64,000 nt of DNA from Prevotella sp. (GCA_016291595.1 JAEEXN010000006.1:1-64000); one strand, 5' to 3'; numbered from the stretch's first letter, positions 27,973 to 38,041 are shown. Translations and numbers: made by a program. The notes: generated from the sequence alone by a model not told the origin.

Positions 27973-28039
27973 GAATGCTCTTGCTTAATACTTTCTTTCC
28001 GAATGCTACTGGTTAATGTTTATCATGAATGCTCTTGCT
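27964..28039. repeat. Pair of 22-bp direct repeats GTTTATCATGAATGCTCTTGCT (27964-27985, 28018-28039)
   Basis: Identical copies across the junction of two co-directional genes. Confidence 0.85.
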
Positions 28040-28783
28040 CAGCAACTCGTAGATCTCACGGGTCAACGGGTCATCAATCATAACTGCCTGGGCGTCTATC
28101 ACATTCCTGTCGTATCGCACGGCTGGTCCCGTCTGAGCCTCACGTGGCGTCAGCTGGTGCACTTTGCGGGCTGTCTCGTCTATGATAGGCAACATGACGT
28201 CGAAAGGTATTCCCCGTTGCCCCAAGATTTCAGAAGCGAGCGCATAACAATGGTTCGCAAAATTACAGGCAAAGACAGCGGCAAGATGCAGATAGCGGCG
28301 GTCTGCCGAGTTCATCCGGCTCACTCTCCGGCTCACCGCAGCCAGTTGCCGAATAACGCTCATCGCATATTCGTCAGAAGCTTCTACGAAACAAGGTATC
28401 TCGTTAAAGTCCACTTCTTTGCTTTTCGAGAACGTCTGCATGGGATAAAAAACTCCGTAATGCTTTGCCTTGCCCTCGAACAAGGTCATGGGCATGCTAC
28501 CGGCAGTATGGACGAAGACAGCCTCTTCCCTGCCCTGACAGACAGCTGTGACCACTTGCTCAAGCACTTTGTCCTTCACACTCACCACATAGGCATCGGC
28601 ATCGCAATCCACCTCATCCAAATCGCAAACGGCACGGCAACCAAGCTGACCCGCCAGCAACTCAGCCGATTGGATAGTACGCGAGAACACTTGCACGACA
28701 CTCACGTCGCCTCTCCGCACAAGCGCCTTCCCCAAGTTCGTAGCCAGATTACCGGCTCCAACCAATACAACCTTCATCCTCAA
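28013..28783 (-). CDS. Rossmann-like/DUF2520 domain oxidoreductase-like protein
   Basis: VVLVGAGNLATNLGKAL, HTAGSMPMTLFEG, YPMQTFSK. Confidence 0.82.
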   Translation of the reverse strand: MRMKVVLVGAGNLATNLGKALVRRGDVSVVQVFSRTIQSAELLAGQLGCRAVCDLDEVDCDADAYVVSVKDKVLEQVVTAVCQGREEAVFVHTAGSMPMTLFEGKAKHYGVFYPMQTFSKSKEVDFNEIPCFVEASDEYAMSVIRQLAAVSRRVSRMNSADRRYLHLAAVFACNFANHCYALASEILGQRGIPFDVMLPIIDETARKVHQLTPREAQTGPAVRYDRNVIDAQAVMIDDPLTREIYELLSKSIHDKH

Positions 28784-28822
28784 CTATTTTTTAAGGGTAG
28801 CTCCCAACAACACGCGCCATCA

Positions 28823-29350
28823 CTAGAATTTCCCCACATGAACGTTCTCCCATTTCAGGCGCTCCTCGTTCTGCGGCTTGCGCTCCTCTGCCTTATGGCC
28901 AAAGGCAACCACGCAAAGCACGCGCATGTTCTCAGGAATATCGAGAATGCCGCGAATCACATCCTCCGACGCCGTTCCGTCAGACAGATAATTGTTCTTC
29001 ATCTGCGCCCAGCATGAGCCCAGCCCAAGGTCTTCTGCCTGCAATTGCATGCTGATGGCGGCTATCGAACCATCCTCCACCCAGCACTCGTTCTCCTGCG
29101 GGTCACCCGTCACGACAATGGCCAGTGGCGCACCCTTCACAAATTGCGCGAACTTCTCCTTCGCATCGGCCAGCTTCCCCAGGTCGGCCTTGTCGTCTAC
29201 CACGATGAAGTGCCATGCCCTGCGCCCTTTTGACGTCGGCGACATCAGGGCTGCACGTAATATCAGCTGGACCTGCTCCTCGGTCAGTTCCTCATCCGTA
29301 AACTTGCGATAACTACGGCGCATCTGCACCAAATCTTTAAAACTTTCCAT
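28823..29350 (-). CDS. Nitroreductase family protein
   Basis: MRRSYRKFTDEELTEEQVQLILRAALMSPTSKGRRAWHFIVV. Confidence 0.9.
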   Translation of the reverse strand: MESFKDLVQMRRSYRKFTDEELTEEQVQLILRAALMSPTSKGRRAWHFIVVDDKADLGKLADAKEKFAQFVKGAPLAIVVTGDPQENECWVEDGSIAAISMQLQAEDLGLGSCWAQMKNNYLSDGTASEDVIRGILDIPENMRVLCVVAFGHKAEERKPQNEERLKWENVHVGKF

Positions 29351-29675
29351 ATGAACTCCGTTTATTATATTTTCTGCAAATGTACGAAAAAGGGCTGACT
29401 CCCGCAAATATTTTCCGCTAAAAAGGTTCCGTCAGCATATTTCACGGTAAGACCTCGCAGGGTTTTCAGGCGTAGTCATTCTATCAAAGAGCACTCGGAA
29501 AATGAATCCTGCGCATCGACTCATTTCTCATTGCAAATATACAAAAAATTGGGCACACGACCAAACGCCACTCCGCTCAGCGTAAAAAACTATTGACAAA
29601 CGATCATTAATTTGTTAAAAATTGCAAATTTAGTAATCGGAGGCAAGGAGCCAATCAGGGCGTTTTTCGCCTTTG

Positions 29676-29857
29676 CGTCCCATCGTCCCATCGTCCCATC
29701 GTCCCATTAAGCAGCTACCACATATGGAAAAGTGGGGGTATTTAAATTTATTATTATATATAATTATAATTATATATAATAATAACATACTACTCTCTCT
29801 TTATTTGCATGCTTGAACCACCTTAATGGGACGTTGGGACGATGGGACGTTGGGACG
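29676..29857. repeat. Nested inverted repeat: 36-bp arms made of four 8-bp units, with a central 38-bp perfect AT palindrome
   Basis: Left (CGTCCCAT)x4+TAAG 29676-29711; right CTTA+ATGGGACG/TTGGGACG/ATGGGACG/TTGGGACG 29822-29857; palindrome 29748-29785. Confidence 0.95.
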
Positions 29858-30039
29858 TTCCCGTGTCTTTCCCTGTATAGTGTTGACTCCTTTTGGACCT
29901 AGATGTTATATTTGCCTATCCATACGGAAAAGGTTGACTCGTTCTACCGGAACCAGCTGACCACCTTCGCTGAAGTGATTGACTCTTTTCCTAAGAATGT
30001 GGACTTTTGGACGGATATTGTTGATAATCATACGAAAAT

Positions 30040-30144
30040 GCCGCAAACTCTCCGCAACCGCCTAAGCTTCCCTCTGTGTCGCCCCAATATCCCTCCGCCC
30101 CGCCCAAGTTTCCCTCCAGCAAGCCCGATTATCCCTCCAGCACG
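30040..30144. repeat. 21-bp-period repeat, 5 units
   Basis: gccgcaaactctccgcaaccg / cctaagcttccctctgtgtcg / ccccaatatccctccgccccg / cccaagtttccctccagcaag / cccgattatccctccagcacg. Confidence 0.8.
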
Positions 30145-30221
30145 TCCGAGTCGTCGTTTTATTTTTTTAAGAAATCATCGTGTGTATTTAACAGGTTTTT
30201 GCCCACACAGACACCCCTAAA

Positions 30222-30253
30222 TTTGGAGTTACAAAAAGAATTTTGTAAATTTG
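30222..30253 (+). promoter_or_regulatory. Bacteroidetes promoter TTTG-N20-TAAATTTG, 4 nt before the ATG of the 30258 gene
   Basis: -33 TTTG at 30222-30225 and -7 TAAATTTG at 30246-30253. Confidence 0.65.
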
Positions 30254-30257
30254 CACT

Positions 30258-31235
30258 ATGAAAGAAGACCTCAGCATTCAGATCATCACACGGAGCGAGG
30301 AAATGCCTGAAATGACGTCGGCCAGGTTTTTCCACAGCCCCCAGCTGTTCCGCATTGTGGAGCAGACTCCTGGGCAGTCTCCCTATATGGTGGTGGCGAT
30401 GCAGAGCGGCAAGGTTGTAGCCCACCTGCTGGCTATCCTCAGGCGTAGGGGCTCGCTCATCCCGCCCTACCTCTTCACCCAGGGGCGCGTGTACGGGGAG
30501 GGTGAGTACGACGAGGGCGTAAACCGTGAGGAGGTTTTCTCACTGATGCTCGAGGCTATCACCCGTAAGCTGCGCCGGAAACTGTGCTTCTACATCGAGT
30601 TCAGCGATCTCACGGCCAAGATGTTTGCCTACCGCCATTTCAGGGCAAACAACTACTTTCCCGTGCATTGGCTGGAGATTCACAATTCGCTCCACTCGAT
30701 GCCTCCCGAGGACCGCCTGAGCGAGAAGACCATCGCCCGCATCGAGCACGGAAAGTTGTGCGGCGTGGTAACCAAAGAGGTGGAGAGCGACGGGGAATTC
30801 GAGGATTACTATCACATGCTACGCAGGTTTTTCTCGTTCAAGGTCAGAAGATATCTGCCGCCCGAGCAAATGTTCCGCCAGCTGAAAGACGACAGGTGTT
30901 GCAAGTTGTACGCCACGCTTTACAAAGAGAAAGTGATCGGAGGCTGCGCCGTGGTCGTCAGCGAGGGCAACGCCTATCTGTGGTATATGGCGTCGCTTAG
31001 GAAAAGCCATCATTATCTGCACCCGGGCACGATGACGGTGTGGCACGCACTCGAGGAAGCTTACGCCATAGGGCTCCGCCACTTCTATTTCATGGACGTG
31101 GGACTGCCCTTCCGCAAAGACCCGCGGCGTGAGTTTATCCTGCGCTTTGGGGGCAAGCCCGTGGGCACCTACCGCTGGTTCCGCTTCACGTTGCCCTGGA
31201 TGAACAAGTTTGCCGGCTGGTTCTATAAGGAATAG
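30258..31235 (+). CDS. GNAT/FemAB-like acyltransferase family protein
   Basis: Overall pattern (VIGGCAVVVSEGNAYLWYMASLRKSHHYLHPGTMTVWHALEEA). Confidence 0.6.
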   Translation: MKEDLSIQIITRSEEMPEMTSARFFHSPQLFRIVEQTPGQSPYMVVAMQSGKVVAHLLAILRRRGSLIPPYLFTQGRVYGEGEYDEGVNREEVFSLMLEAITRKLRRKLCFYIEFSDLTAKMFAYRHFRANNYFPVHWLEIHNSLHSMPPEDRLSEKTIARIEHGKLCGVVTKEVESDGEFEDYYHMLRRFFSFKVRRYLPPEQMFRQLKDDRCCKLYATLYKEKVIGGCAVVVSEGNAYLWYMASLRKSHHYLHPGTMTVWHALEEAYAIGLRHFYFMDVGLPFRKDPRREFILRFGGKPVGTYRWFRFTLPWMNKFAGWFYKE

Positions 31236-31311
31236 CTACCCGGAACGGACAATGGCAAAGAACACACGCTCTAAGGATAATAAAACGCGAACTCTTGCGT
31301 TATCAATGTTA

Positions 31312-33687
31312 ATGAAACGGTTTCAACTCTTTATCCTATGCTTCTGGCTGGCACTTATGAGTGCAAGCGCCCAGTCGTTCACCTTGAAGGGCAAGGTGAT
31401 GGACGGAGACATGCAACCGCTCGAGCTGGCTACTGTCAGTTGCGTGCAACAGGGCAAGGTGACGATGACGAACCTCAAGGGCGAGTTCAGCCTGCAATTG
31501 CAAAGCGCCGATAGCGTAGTGGTGCGATTCACCATGATCGGCTACAAGGGCAAAACGCGTGTGCTCCGCCGGCCACGCGGCACGCAGACCATCCAAATAC
31601 AACTCATCGATGAGAGCCGGCAACTGGACGAGGTAACCGTGACTGAGCAGCGACGGCAGACAGGCTCAACCCAGCAGCTGAATACGAAAGACCTGCGCCA
31701 GACGCCTTCAGCTACCGGCAACGCCGTCGAGGAGCTCATCCAGCAACAGGCTGGCGTCTCCACTCATAATGAGTTGTCGTCGCAATACAACGTGCGCGGA
31801 GGCTCGTTCGACGAGAACTGTGTTTACATTAATAAGGTGGAGGTTTACCGCCCATTCCTGGTCAGAAGCGGTCAACAGGAGGGACTCTCGGTCATCAACC
31901 CCGACATGGTTGAGAAAATAGGATTTTCTACGGGCGGTTTTGAGGCTCGGTTCGGCGACCGCATGTCATCGGCGCTCGACATTACCTACCGCAAGCCAAA
32001 ACGGTTTGAGGGAACTGCCTCGGTCAGCCTTTTAGGCGCAAGCGCTTACATCGGACTAGCTAGCAAAAAACTTTCATGGAGCAACGCTATTCGCTATAAA
32101 ACAACACGTTATTTACTTGGTTCACTTGAGACAAAAGGCGAATACCGACCCAATTTCCTCGACTATCAGACTTACCTGAGTTACCAGCCTAACAAGCGAT
32201 GGACCATCGACCTAATTGGCAACATCTCGGAGAATCATTACAACTTCATCCCCAAGGACCGTGAGACAAAATTCGGAACGATGGAGAATGTGAAAGACTT
32301 CCGTGTATACTTCGACGGACAGGAAAAGGACGTCTTCAGAACCTATTTCGGCACTCTCAACATCACCCGCCACCTGTCTGAGCGACTCTTATTATCGGCC
32401 ATAGCCAGCGCATTTTACACCAAAGAGCAGGAGCGCTACGATATTCAGGGACAATACTGGCTCACACAAACCGAGACGAGCGAGAACCTGGGTGTGGGAA
32501 CCTATATGGAGCATGCCCGCAACTATCTGGAAGCCGACGTGGAGAGCTTTAAACTCATGCTGAACAACAAATCAGGGAAGCATGAGACCGAGGCCGCCGT
32601 GGCATACAGGATGGAGCATATCAGCGAGCAAAGCCGTGAGTACGAGATGCGCGACTCGGCTGGATATAGTGTCCCGCACACAGGCAAGGACCTCTATCTT
32701 ATCTACAGTTTAAACGCCAGGAACAAATTGAACGCCAATAGAATAGAGGCATACGTGCAAGACACATACAAGTTCACTTCGGCCAGCGAGGAAACATTCT
32801 ACACATTGAATTACGGCGTGCGCTTCGCTCATTGGAACTTCAACCGTGAGACCCTGCTCTCACCACGTGCCTCGCTCGGCATCGTGCCCGCTTTCAACCA
32901 CGACGTAACCTTCCGCCTGGCAGCTGGTCTCTACTACCAGGCTCCTTTCTACAAAGAGCTACGCGACACCATCACCACGGGCGGAATCACCACAGCATCG
33001 TTAAATAGCAACATCAAAAGCCCGCGAAGCATTCATTTCATCGTCGGCTACGACTACCGATTCCGCATGAACGAACGCCCATTCAAATTCACGGCTGAAG
33101 CCTATTTCAAAGCACTCTCAAGGCTCATACCTTATAGTGTGAACAACGTGAAGATTGTCTATTACGGCGACAATAGCGCCACCGGACACACGGCGGGCAT
33201 CGACCTGAAACTATATGGTGAGTTTGTACCAGGAACCGACTCGTGGATCAGCCTCTCGCTGATGAACACGAAAATGAAGTTGAACGGACGCTCCATGCCG
33301 CTCCCTACCGACCAGCGCTTCGCCATGAACCTCTTCTTCACCGACTATTTCCCCGGAACGACAAGATGGAAAATGTCGCTCAAACTGGCCTATGCCGACG
33401 GACTCCCCTTCGGTCCGCCACACCGTGAGACCGACATGCAGGCTTTCAGGGCACCGGCTTACAAGCGTGCCGACATCGGCATGAGTTTCCGCGCGCTCAA
33501 CAACGAGGACAGGCATAGCAGAAGCCCCATACGCAACATATGGCTCAGCCTTGATTGTCTGAATCTGCTTGGCATTCACAACGTAAATTCATATTATTGG
33601 ATTACTGACGTAACCAGTCAACAATACGCTGTCCCCAACTATCTGACAGGGCGACAACTTAATTTCCGCGTGCAAGTAGAGTTTTAG
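31312..33687 (+). CDS. TonB-dependent receptor with N-terminal carboxypeptidase-regulatory-like domain
   Basis: Signal peptide, FTLKGKVMDGDMQPLELATV, plug motif SSQYNVRGGSFDENCVYINKVEVYRP. Confidence 0.9.
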   Translation: MKRFQLFILCFWLALMSASAQSFTLKGKVMDGDMQPLELATVSCVQQGKVTMTNLKGEFSLQLQSADSVVVRFTMIGYKGKTRVLRRPRGTQTIQIQLIDESRQLDEVTVTEQRRQTGSTQQLNTKDLRQTPSATGNAVEELIQQQAGVSTHNELSSQYNVRGGSFDENCVYINKVEVYRPFLVRSGQQEGLSVINPDMVEKIGFSTGGFEARFGDRMSSALDITYRKPKRFEGTASVSLLGASAYIGLASKKLSWSNAIRYKTTRYLLGSLETKGEYRPNFLDYQTYLSYQPNKRWTIDLIGNISENHYNFIPKDRETKFGTMENVKDFRVYFDGQEKDVFRTYFGTLNITRHLSERLLLSAIASAFYTKEQERYDIQGQYWLTQTETSENLGVGTYMEHARNYLEADVESFKLMLNNKSGKHETEAAVAYRMEHISEQSREYEMRDSAGYSVPHTGKDLYLIYSLNARNKLNANRIEAYVQDTYKFTSASEETFYTLNYGVRFAHWNFNRETLLSPRASLGIVPAFNHDVTFRLAAGLYYQAPFYKELRDTITTGGITTASLNSNIKSPRSIHFIVGYDYRFRMNERPFKFTAEAYFKALSRLIPYSVNNVKIVYYGDNSATGHTAGIDLKLYGEFVPGTDSWISLSLMNTKMKLNGRSMPLPTDQRFAMNLFFTDYFPGTTRWKMSLKLAYADGLPFGPPHRETDMQAFRAPAYKRADIGMSFRALNNEDRHSRSPIRNIWLSLDCLNLLGIHNVNSYYWITDVTSQQYAVPNYLTGRQLNFRVQVEF

Positions 33688-33779
33688 AAAAAAAACATCT
33701 AAAATACTTAGGTGTTCTCAAATAATTATTGTATCTTTGCGCCCGTATTGTTTATACAAACCATTAAAATTCAAATAAT

Positions 33780-34184
33780 ATGAAGATTTCACACATCGAA
33801 CACTTAGGAATTGCTGTTCCTAGCATCGAAGAGGCACTGCCTTATTTCAAAAACGTTCTCGGTCTCGACTGCTATGCCATTGAGGAAGTAGCTGATCAGA
33901 AAGTAAAAACTGCATTCTTGAAGTGCGGAGAAGTAAAACTTGAGTTACTTGAACCAACATCACCTGAGAGCACCATTCAAAAATGGCTTGACAAAGGCAA
34001 CAAGGGCGTTCACCATGTTGCTTTCTGCATCGAGGACGGCGTTGCCGAGGCTCTGGCAGAGTGCGACGGAAAGGGCATCCGCCTGATCGACAAGGCTCCA
34101 CGTAAGGGTGCTGAGAACCTGAACATCGCTTTCCTGCATCCGAAAGACACCTGCGGCATTCTGACCGAACTTTGTGAACACTAA
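33780..34184 (+). CDS. mce: Methylmalonyl-CoA epimerase
   Basis: HIEHLGIAVPSIEEALPYFKNVLG, GVHHVAFCI, VOC fold. Confidence 0.95.
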   Translation: MKISHIEHLGIAVPSIEEALPYFKNVLGLDCYAIEEVADQKVKTAFLKCGEVKLELLEPTSPESTIQKWLDKGNKGVHHVAFCIEDGVAEALAECDGKGIRLIDKAPRKGAENLNIAFLHPKDTCGILTELCEH

Positions 34185-34238
34185 AATAAATTATCAATAA
34201 AGAGTCTAATAAGACAAAACAGTCACATTAGAAAAGCA

Positions 34239-35804
34239 ATGAGCAAACAATTAGAAAAGATTAAGGCGCTGATCGCCAAGCGCGAACAGGCACGTCTGGG
34301 TGGTGGAGAGAAAGCCATCGAAAAACAGCACGCACGTGGTAAGTATACAGCTCGCGAGCGCATCGACATGCTGCTCGACGAAGGCAGCTTCGAAGAGGTT
34401 GACATGTTCAAGCTTCATCGTTGCACAAACTTCGGAATGGAGAAGAAGCAGTATCTGGGCGACGGTGTCGTAGCTGGTTCTGGAACCGTTGACGGCCGTT
34501 TGGTATATGTTTTCGCACAAGACTTCACCGTGAACGCCGGTTCTCTCTCTGAGACCATGTCGCAGAAGATTTGCAAGGTGATGGACCTCGGTATGAAGAT
34601 GGGTGCTCCTGTCATCGGTATCAACGACTCAGGCGGTGCACGTATTCAGGAAGGTATTAATGCACTGGCAGGATACGCAGAGATTTTCGAGCGTAATATC
34701 CTCGCCTCTGGTGTCATTCCTCAGATCAGCGGTATTTTCGGCCCCTGCGCAGGCGGTGCCGTATATTCTCCTGCCCTCACCGACTTCACCCTGATGATGG
34801 AGAACACGTCATACATGTTCCTCACAGGCCCGAAGGTGGTAAAGAGCGTTACCGGAGAGGACGTTGACCAGGAGTCTCTGGGAGGTGCTTCCGTTCACTC
34901 TACCAAGAGTGGTGTGACACACTTCACGGCTGCTACCGAGGAAGAGGCTATCGAGATGATCAAGACCCTGTTGAGCTATATTCCCAGCAACAACATGGAA
35001 GAGGCTCCGCGCAAGGAGTGCACCGACCCGATCAACCGCATGGAAGACATGCTGAACGAGATTCTTCCCGACGATCCCAACAAGGCTTACGACATGTACA
35101 AGGTTATTGCCGCTATTACCGATAACGGTGAGTTCTTCGAGGTACAGCCCAAGTTCGCTAGAAACATTATCGTCGGCTTCGCCCGTTTCAATGGTCAGAG
35201 CGTAGGTATCGTTGCCAACCAGCCAAGTTGCTATGCAGGTGTTCTCGATGTTAACGCTTCTCGTAAGGGTGCCCGTTTCGTCCGCTTCTGCGATGCGTTC
35301 AACATTCCTATCGTTACACTCGTCGACGTTCCGGGATTCCTCCCAGGCACAGGCCAGGAGTACAATGCCGTTATTCTGCACGGCGCCCAGCTACTCTACG
35401 CTTTCGGCGAGGCCACTGTTCCAAAGGTTACCGTCACTCTGCGTAAGAGCTACGGCGGAAGCCATATCGTGATGGGTTGCAAGCAACTCCGTACCGACAT
35501 CAACTACGCTTGGCCAAATGCCGAGATTGCCGTGATGGGTGCAAGCGGAGCAGCAGCCGTTCTCTATGCTCGTGAGGCAAAGGCTAAGAAAGATGCCGGT
35601 GAGGACGTTAAGGCCTTCATCGCTGAGAAGGAGGATGAGTACAACGAGCTCTTCGCAAATCCGTACCAGGCAGCTAAATACGGCTACATTGACGACGTGA
35701 TTGAGCCGAGGAACACTCGTTTCCGCATCTGCCGCGCCCTGGCTCAGCTCGCTACAAAGCGTGAGGGCCTGCCCGCTAAGAAACACGGAAACATTCCTAT
35801 GTAA
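34239..35804 (+). CDS. mmdA: Acyl-CoA carboxylase/methylmalonyl-CoA decarboxylase carboxyltransferase subunit
   Basis: [46 protein letters not shown]. Confidence 0.93.
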   Translation: MSKQLEKIKALIAKREQARLGGGEKAIEKQHARGKYTARERIDMLLDEGSFEEVDMFKLHRCTNFGMEKKQYLGDGVVAGSGTVDGRLVYVFAQDFTVNAGSLSETMSQKICKVMDLGMKMGAPVIGINDSGGARIQEGINALAGYAEIFERNILASGVIPQISGIFGPCAGGAVYSPALTDFTLMMENTSYMFLTGPKVVKSVTGEDVDQESLGGASVHSTKSGVTHFTAATEEEAIEMIKTLLSYIPSNNMEEAPRKECTDPINRMEDMLNEILPDDPNKAYDMYKVIAAITDNGEFFEVQPKFARNIIVGFARFNGQSVGIVANQPSCYAGVLDVNASRKGARFVRFCDAFNIPIVTLVDVPGFLPGTGQEYNAVILHGAQLLYAFGEATVPKVTVTLRKSYGGSHIVMGCKQLRTDINYAWPNAEIAVMGASGAAAVLYAREAKAKKDAGEDVKAFIAEKEDEYNELFANPYQAAKYGYIDDVIEPRNTRFRICRALAQLATKREGLPAKKHGNIPM

Positions 35805-35881
35805 AATCAGGCTAGGGACAAGGGTGACTGCGCACCAGCACCAGTCGCCCACTACCCTTCCGCCCCATATAAGAATAGAGT

Positions 35882-36040
35882 ATGAAACAAAACGAAGTTT
35901 ATGCTGCCATTGCCCTAGCGCTGCATGAGTTTAAGGGTAACAACGTGCACGACAAGGAATCGGGCATTATTACCATTAAGCCTCGTCAGACAGAATGGAA
36001 CAGCAAGATGATCACTATGACCGATCATCCAAGATATTAA
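35882..36040 (+). CDS. 52-aa small protein, probable OadG/decarboxylase accessory-type (not in supplied ORF track)
   Basis: Reads MKQNEVYAAIALALHEFKGNNVHDKESGIITIKPRQTEWNSKMITMTDHPRY*, lying between the carboxyltransferase and biotin carrier genes. Confidence 0.75.
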   Translation: MKQNEVYAAIALALHEFKGNNVHDKESGIITIKPRQTEWNSKMITMTDHPRY

Positions 36041-36053
36041 TCCAAAACAAGCT

Positions 36054-36482
36054 ATGAAAGAATATAAGTATACCATTAATGGAACAAAATACGAGGTTGC
36101 TATCGGCGACATCGTAGAAAATATTGCAACCGTAACCGTAAACGGTGAGGAATATAAGGTTGAGATGGAGAAAGAGCAGGAGCCCGAGAAGAAGAAGGTT
36201 GTTGTGAAACCTGTTGCCGAGGCACCTAAGGCCGATGAGAAGAAGCCCGCTGCCGGTCCCGTCGACGCCAAGAATGCCATCAAGGCTCCGCTACCAGGCG
36301 TTATCATCGACATCAAAGTTGCCGTTGGCGACGAGGTGAAAGCTGGTGACACCGTGATTGTTCTCGAGGCAATGAAGATGGCCAACAACCTTACCGCCGA
36401 CCGTGCCGGAAAGGTGACTGCCGTTTGTGTTGGTGTTGGTGAGAGCGTAATGGAAGACACCCCGCTTGTAGTTATCGAGTAA
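36054..36482 (+). CDS. Biotin carboxyl carrier protein subunit
   Basis: Biotinylation motif EAMKM; Pro/Lys-rich linker. Confidence 0.93.
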   Translation: MKEYKYTINGTKYEVAIGDIVENIATVTVNGEEYKVEMEKEQEPEKKKVVVKPVAEAPKADEKKPAAGPVDAKNAIKAPLPGVIIDIKVAVGDEVKAGDTVIVLEAMKMANNLTADRAGKVTAVCVGVGESVMEDTPLVVIE

Positions 36483-36539
36483 GACTCCACGTCGATAGTT
36501 TGTAAGAAACAACAAGCAACACACGACAAACAATAGAAT

Positions 36540-36566
36540 AAGCCTCCTGCATTGCGGGAGGCTTAT
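36540..36566 (+). terminator. Intrinsic terminator of the mce-mmdA-biotin carrier operon
   Basis: AAGCCTCCTGC-ATT-GCGGGAGGCTT followed by ATTTTA. Confidence 0.75.
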
Positions 36567-36579
36567 TTTATGTTTACAG

Positions 36580-36684
36580 AGTAATGCTCTACGATTTGGG
36601 AGCAATGCTCTACGTTTCCAAAGTAATGCTCTACGTTTCCAAAGTTATACTCTGCGTTTCTGGGGTGCTGCTCTACTGATTTAT
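36580..36684. repeat. 21-bp-period tandem repeat, 5 units
   Basis: agtaatgctctacgatttggg / agcaatgctctacgtttccaa / agtaatgctctacgtttccaa / agttatactctgcgtttctgg / ggtgctgctctactgatttat. Confidence 0.92.
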
Positions 36685-37028
36685 TTGATTACCTTGTTAT
36701 TTTCAGGGAATACTACCGAAGGCTTGAAACTCTTTGCCTCCTCAAAGTCCATCATGGCAAATGACATGATAATCACCACGTCGCCTACCTCAACCTTACG
36801 GGCGGCGGCACCATTAAGACAAATACATCCGCTACCGCGCTCGCCTTTGATGATATAGGTGCAGAGACGCTCACCATTATTATTGTTGACGACAAGCACT
36901 TTCTCACCGGCAATCAAGTTTGCCGCATCCATCAAATCCTCGTCAATCGTAATACTACCAATATAATTCAAATTGGCCTCTGTCACCTTCACGCAATGCA
37001 GCTTGCTCTTCAGAACTTCTATTTGCAT
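36681..37028 (-). CDS. panD: Aspartate 1-decarboxylase
   Basis: [24 protein letters not shown]. Confidence 0.95.
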   Translation of the reverse strand: MQIEVLKSKLHCVKVTEANLNYIGSITIDEDLMDAANLIAGEKVLVVNNNNGERLCTYIIKGERGSGCICLNGAAARKVEVGDVVIIMSFAMMDFEEAKSFKPSVVFPENNKVIK

Positions 37029-37039
37029 TCTACTACTGA

Positions 37040-37888
37040 TTAATTATAACGAATATGGTCAATCAAACGAATAGGAGTCTTGCCACAATAAACCGTAATG
37101 CACCCTACCACATAACCTGCATCTTCCCAATTGCTGACCGGAAGAAGTGTGTCGCCGTCTACAATCTCAAAATACTCAACCTCCATACCGTCAACAGCAT
37201 TGATTTTGTCAACGACATAGTCGTGAGTCTCTCCGACTGTATGCGACTTGGCGAAATCTAGGCTTTCCTTCAAAGTCTGATAAATGACAGGAGCTATAGC
37301 GCGCTCGTCAGGTGCCAGCAAGGTGTTGCGACTGCTCTTGGCAAGGCCATCGGCATCGCGCACGATTTCGCACTCCACAATCTGAATGTTCATGCCGATA
37401 TACTTCACCAATTGCTTAACTACTGCTATCTGCTGCCAGTCCTTTTCGCCGAAATAGGCGCGGTCGGGACGAACGATATAGAACAGACGGCTGACGACCT
37501 GACACACACCATTAAAGTGGCCGGGGCGCTTTGCGCCTTCCATAACCGTACTGACGGGAGGAAACTCAAAATGACGCGTATCAGGGACAGGATACATTTC
37601 CTCGACGGATGGAGCCAGCACATAATCGGCACCAACCGATTCAAGCAAGGCACAATCAGCCTCCAGTGTGCGAGGATAACGTTGTAAATCGCCCTGGTCA
37701 TTAAACTGAGTCGGATTGAGGAACACAGATACTACAGTTAGGTCATTCTCTGAAACACTTCTCCTCACCAATGAGGCATGCCCCTCATGCAAGGCTCCCA
37801 TCGTGGGCACAAGTCCTATTGTCTTACCTTCCTTGCGTGCATCAAACAACGCATTCTGAAGTTCAACTATCTTTTCGAATACTTTCAT
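37040..37888 (-). CDS. panC: Pantothenate synthetase
   Basis: [28 protein letters not shown]. Confidence 0.96.
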   Translation of the reverse strand: MKVFEKIVELQNALFDARKEGKTIGLVPTMGALHEGHASLVRRSVSENDLTVVSVFLNPTQFNDQGDLQRYPRTLEADCALLESVGADYVLAPSVEEMYPVPDTRHFEFPPVSTVMEGAKRPGHFNGVCQVVSRLFYIVRPDRAYFGEKDWQQIAVVKQLVKYIGMNIQIVECEIVRDADGLAKSSRNTLLAPDERAIAPVIYQTLKESLDFAKSHTVGETHDYVVDKINAVDGMEVEYFEIVDGDTLLPVSNWEDAGYVVGCITVYCGKTPIRLIDHIRYN

Positions 37889-38041
37889 AACGGGGTGCAA
37901 AATAACAACTTTTTTCTTAAATAAGAAAGAAAAAAATTAAATAATTGCGAAGATTAAGATTATTTGAGTATTTAAATCCTTGAAATGGGGAAAATATCAT
38001 TTTTTTTTTGTACCTTTGCATTTAATTTAAACAAAAACCAA

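Noticed and set aside
28016-29017. 333-aa + strand ORF opposite the DUF2520 and nitroreductase genes
   Set aside because: Lies antisense over two well-supported genes and has no domain features.
29903-30220. 105-aa Pro-rich ORF over the 21-bp array
   Set aside because: Start codon overlaps a promoter-like element and the 21-bp period trivially preserves frame; not called as CDS.
36580-36684. Possible CRISPR or VNTR-coded protein
   Set aside because: No spacers; the coding reading is kept only as a low-confidence finding.
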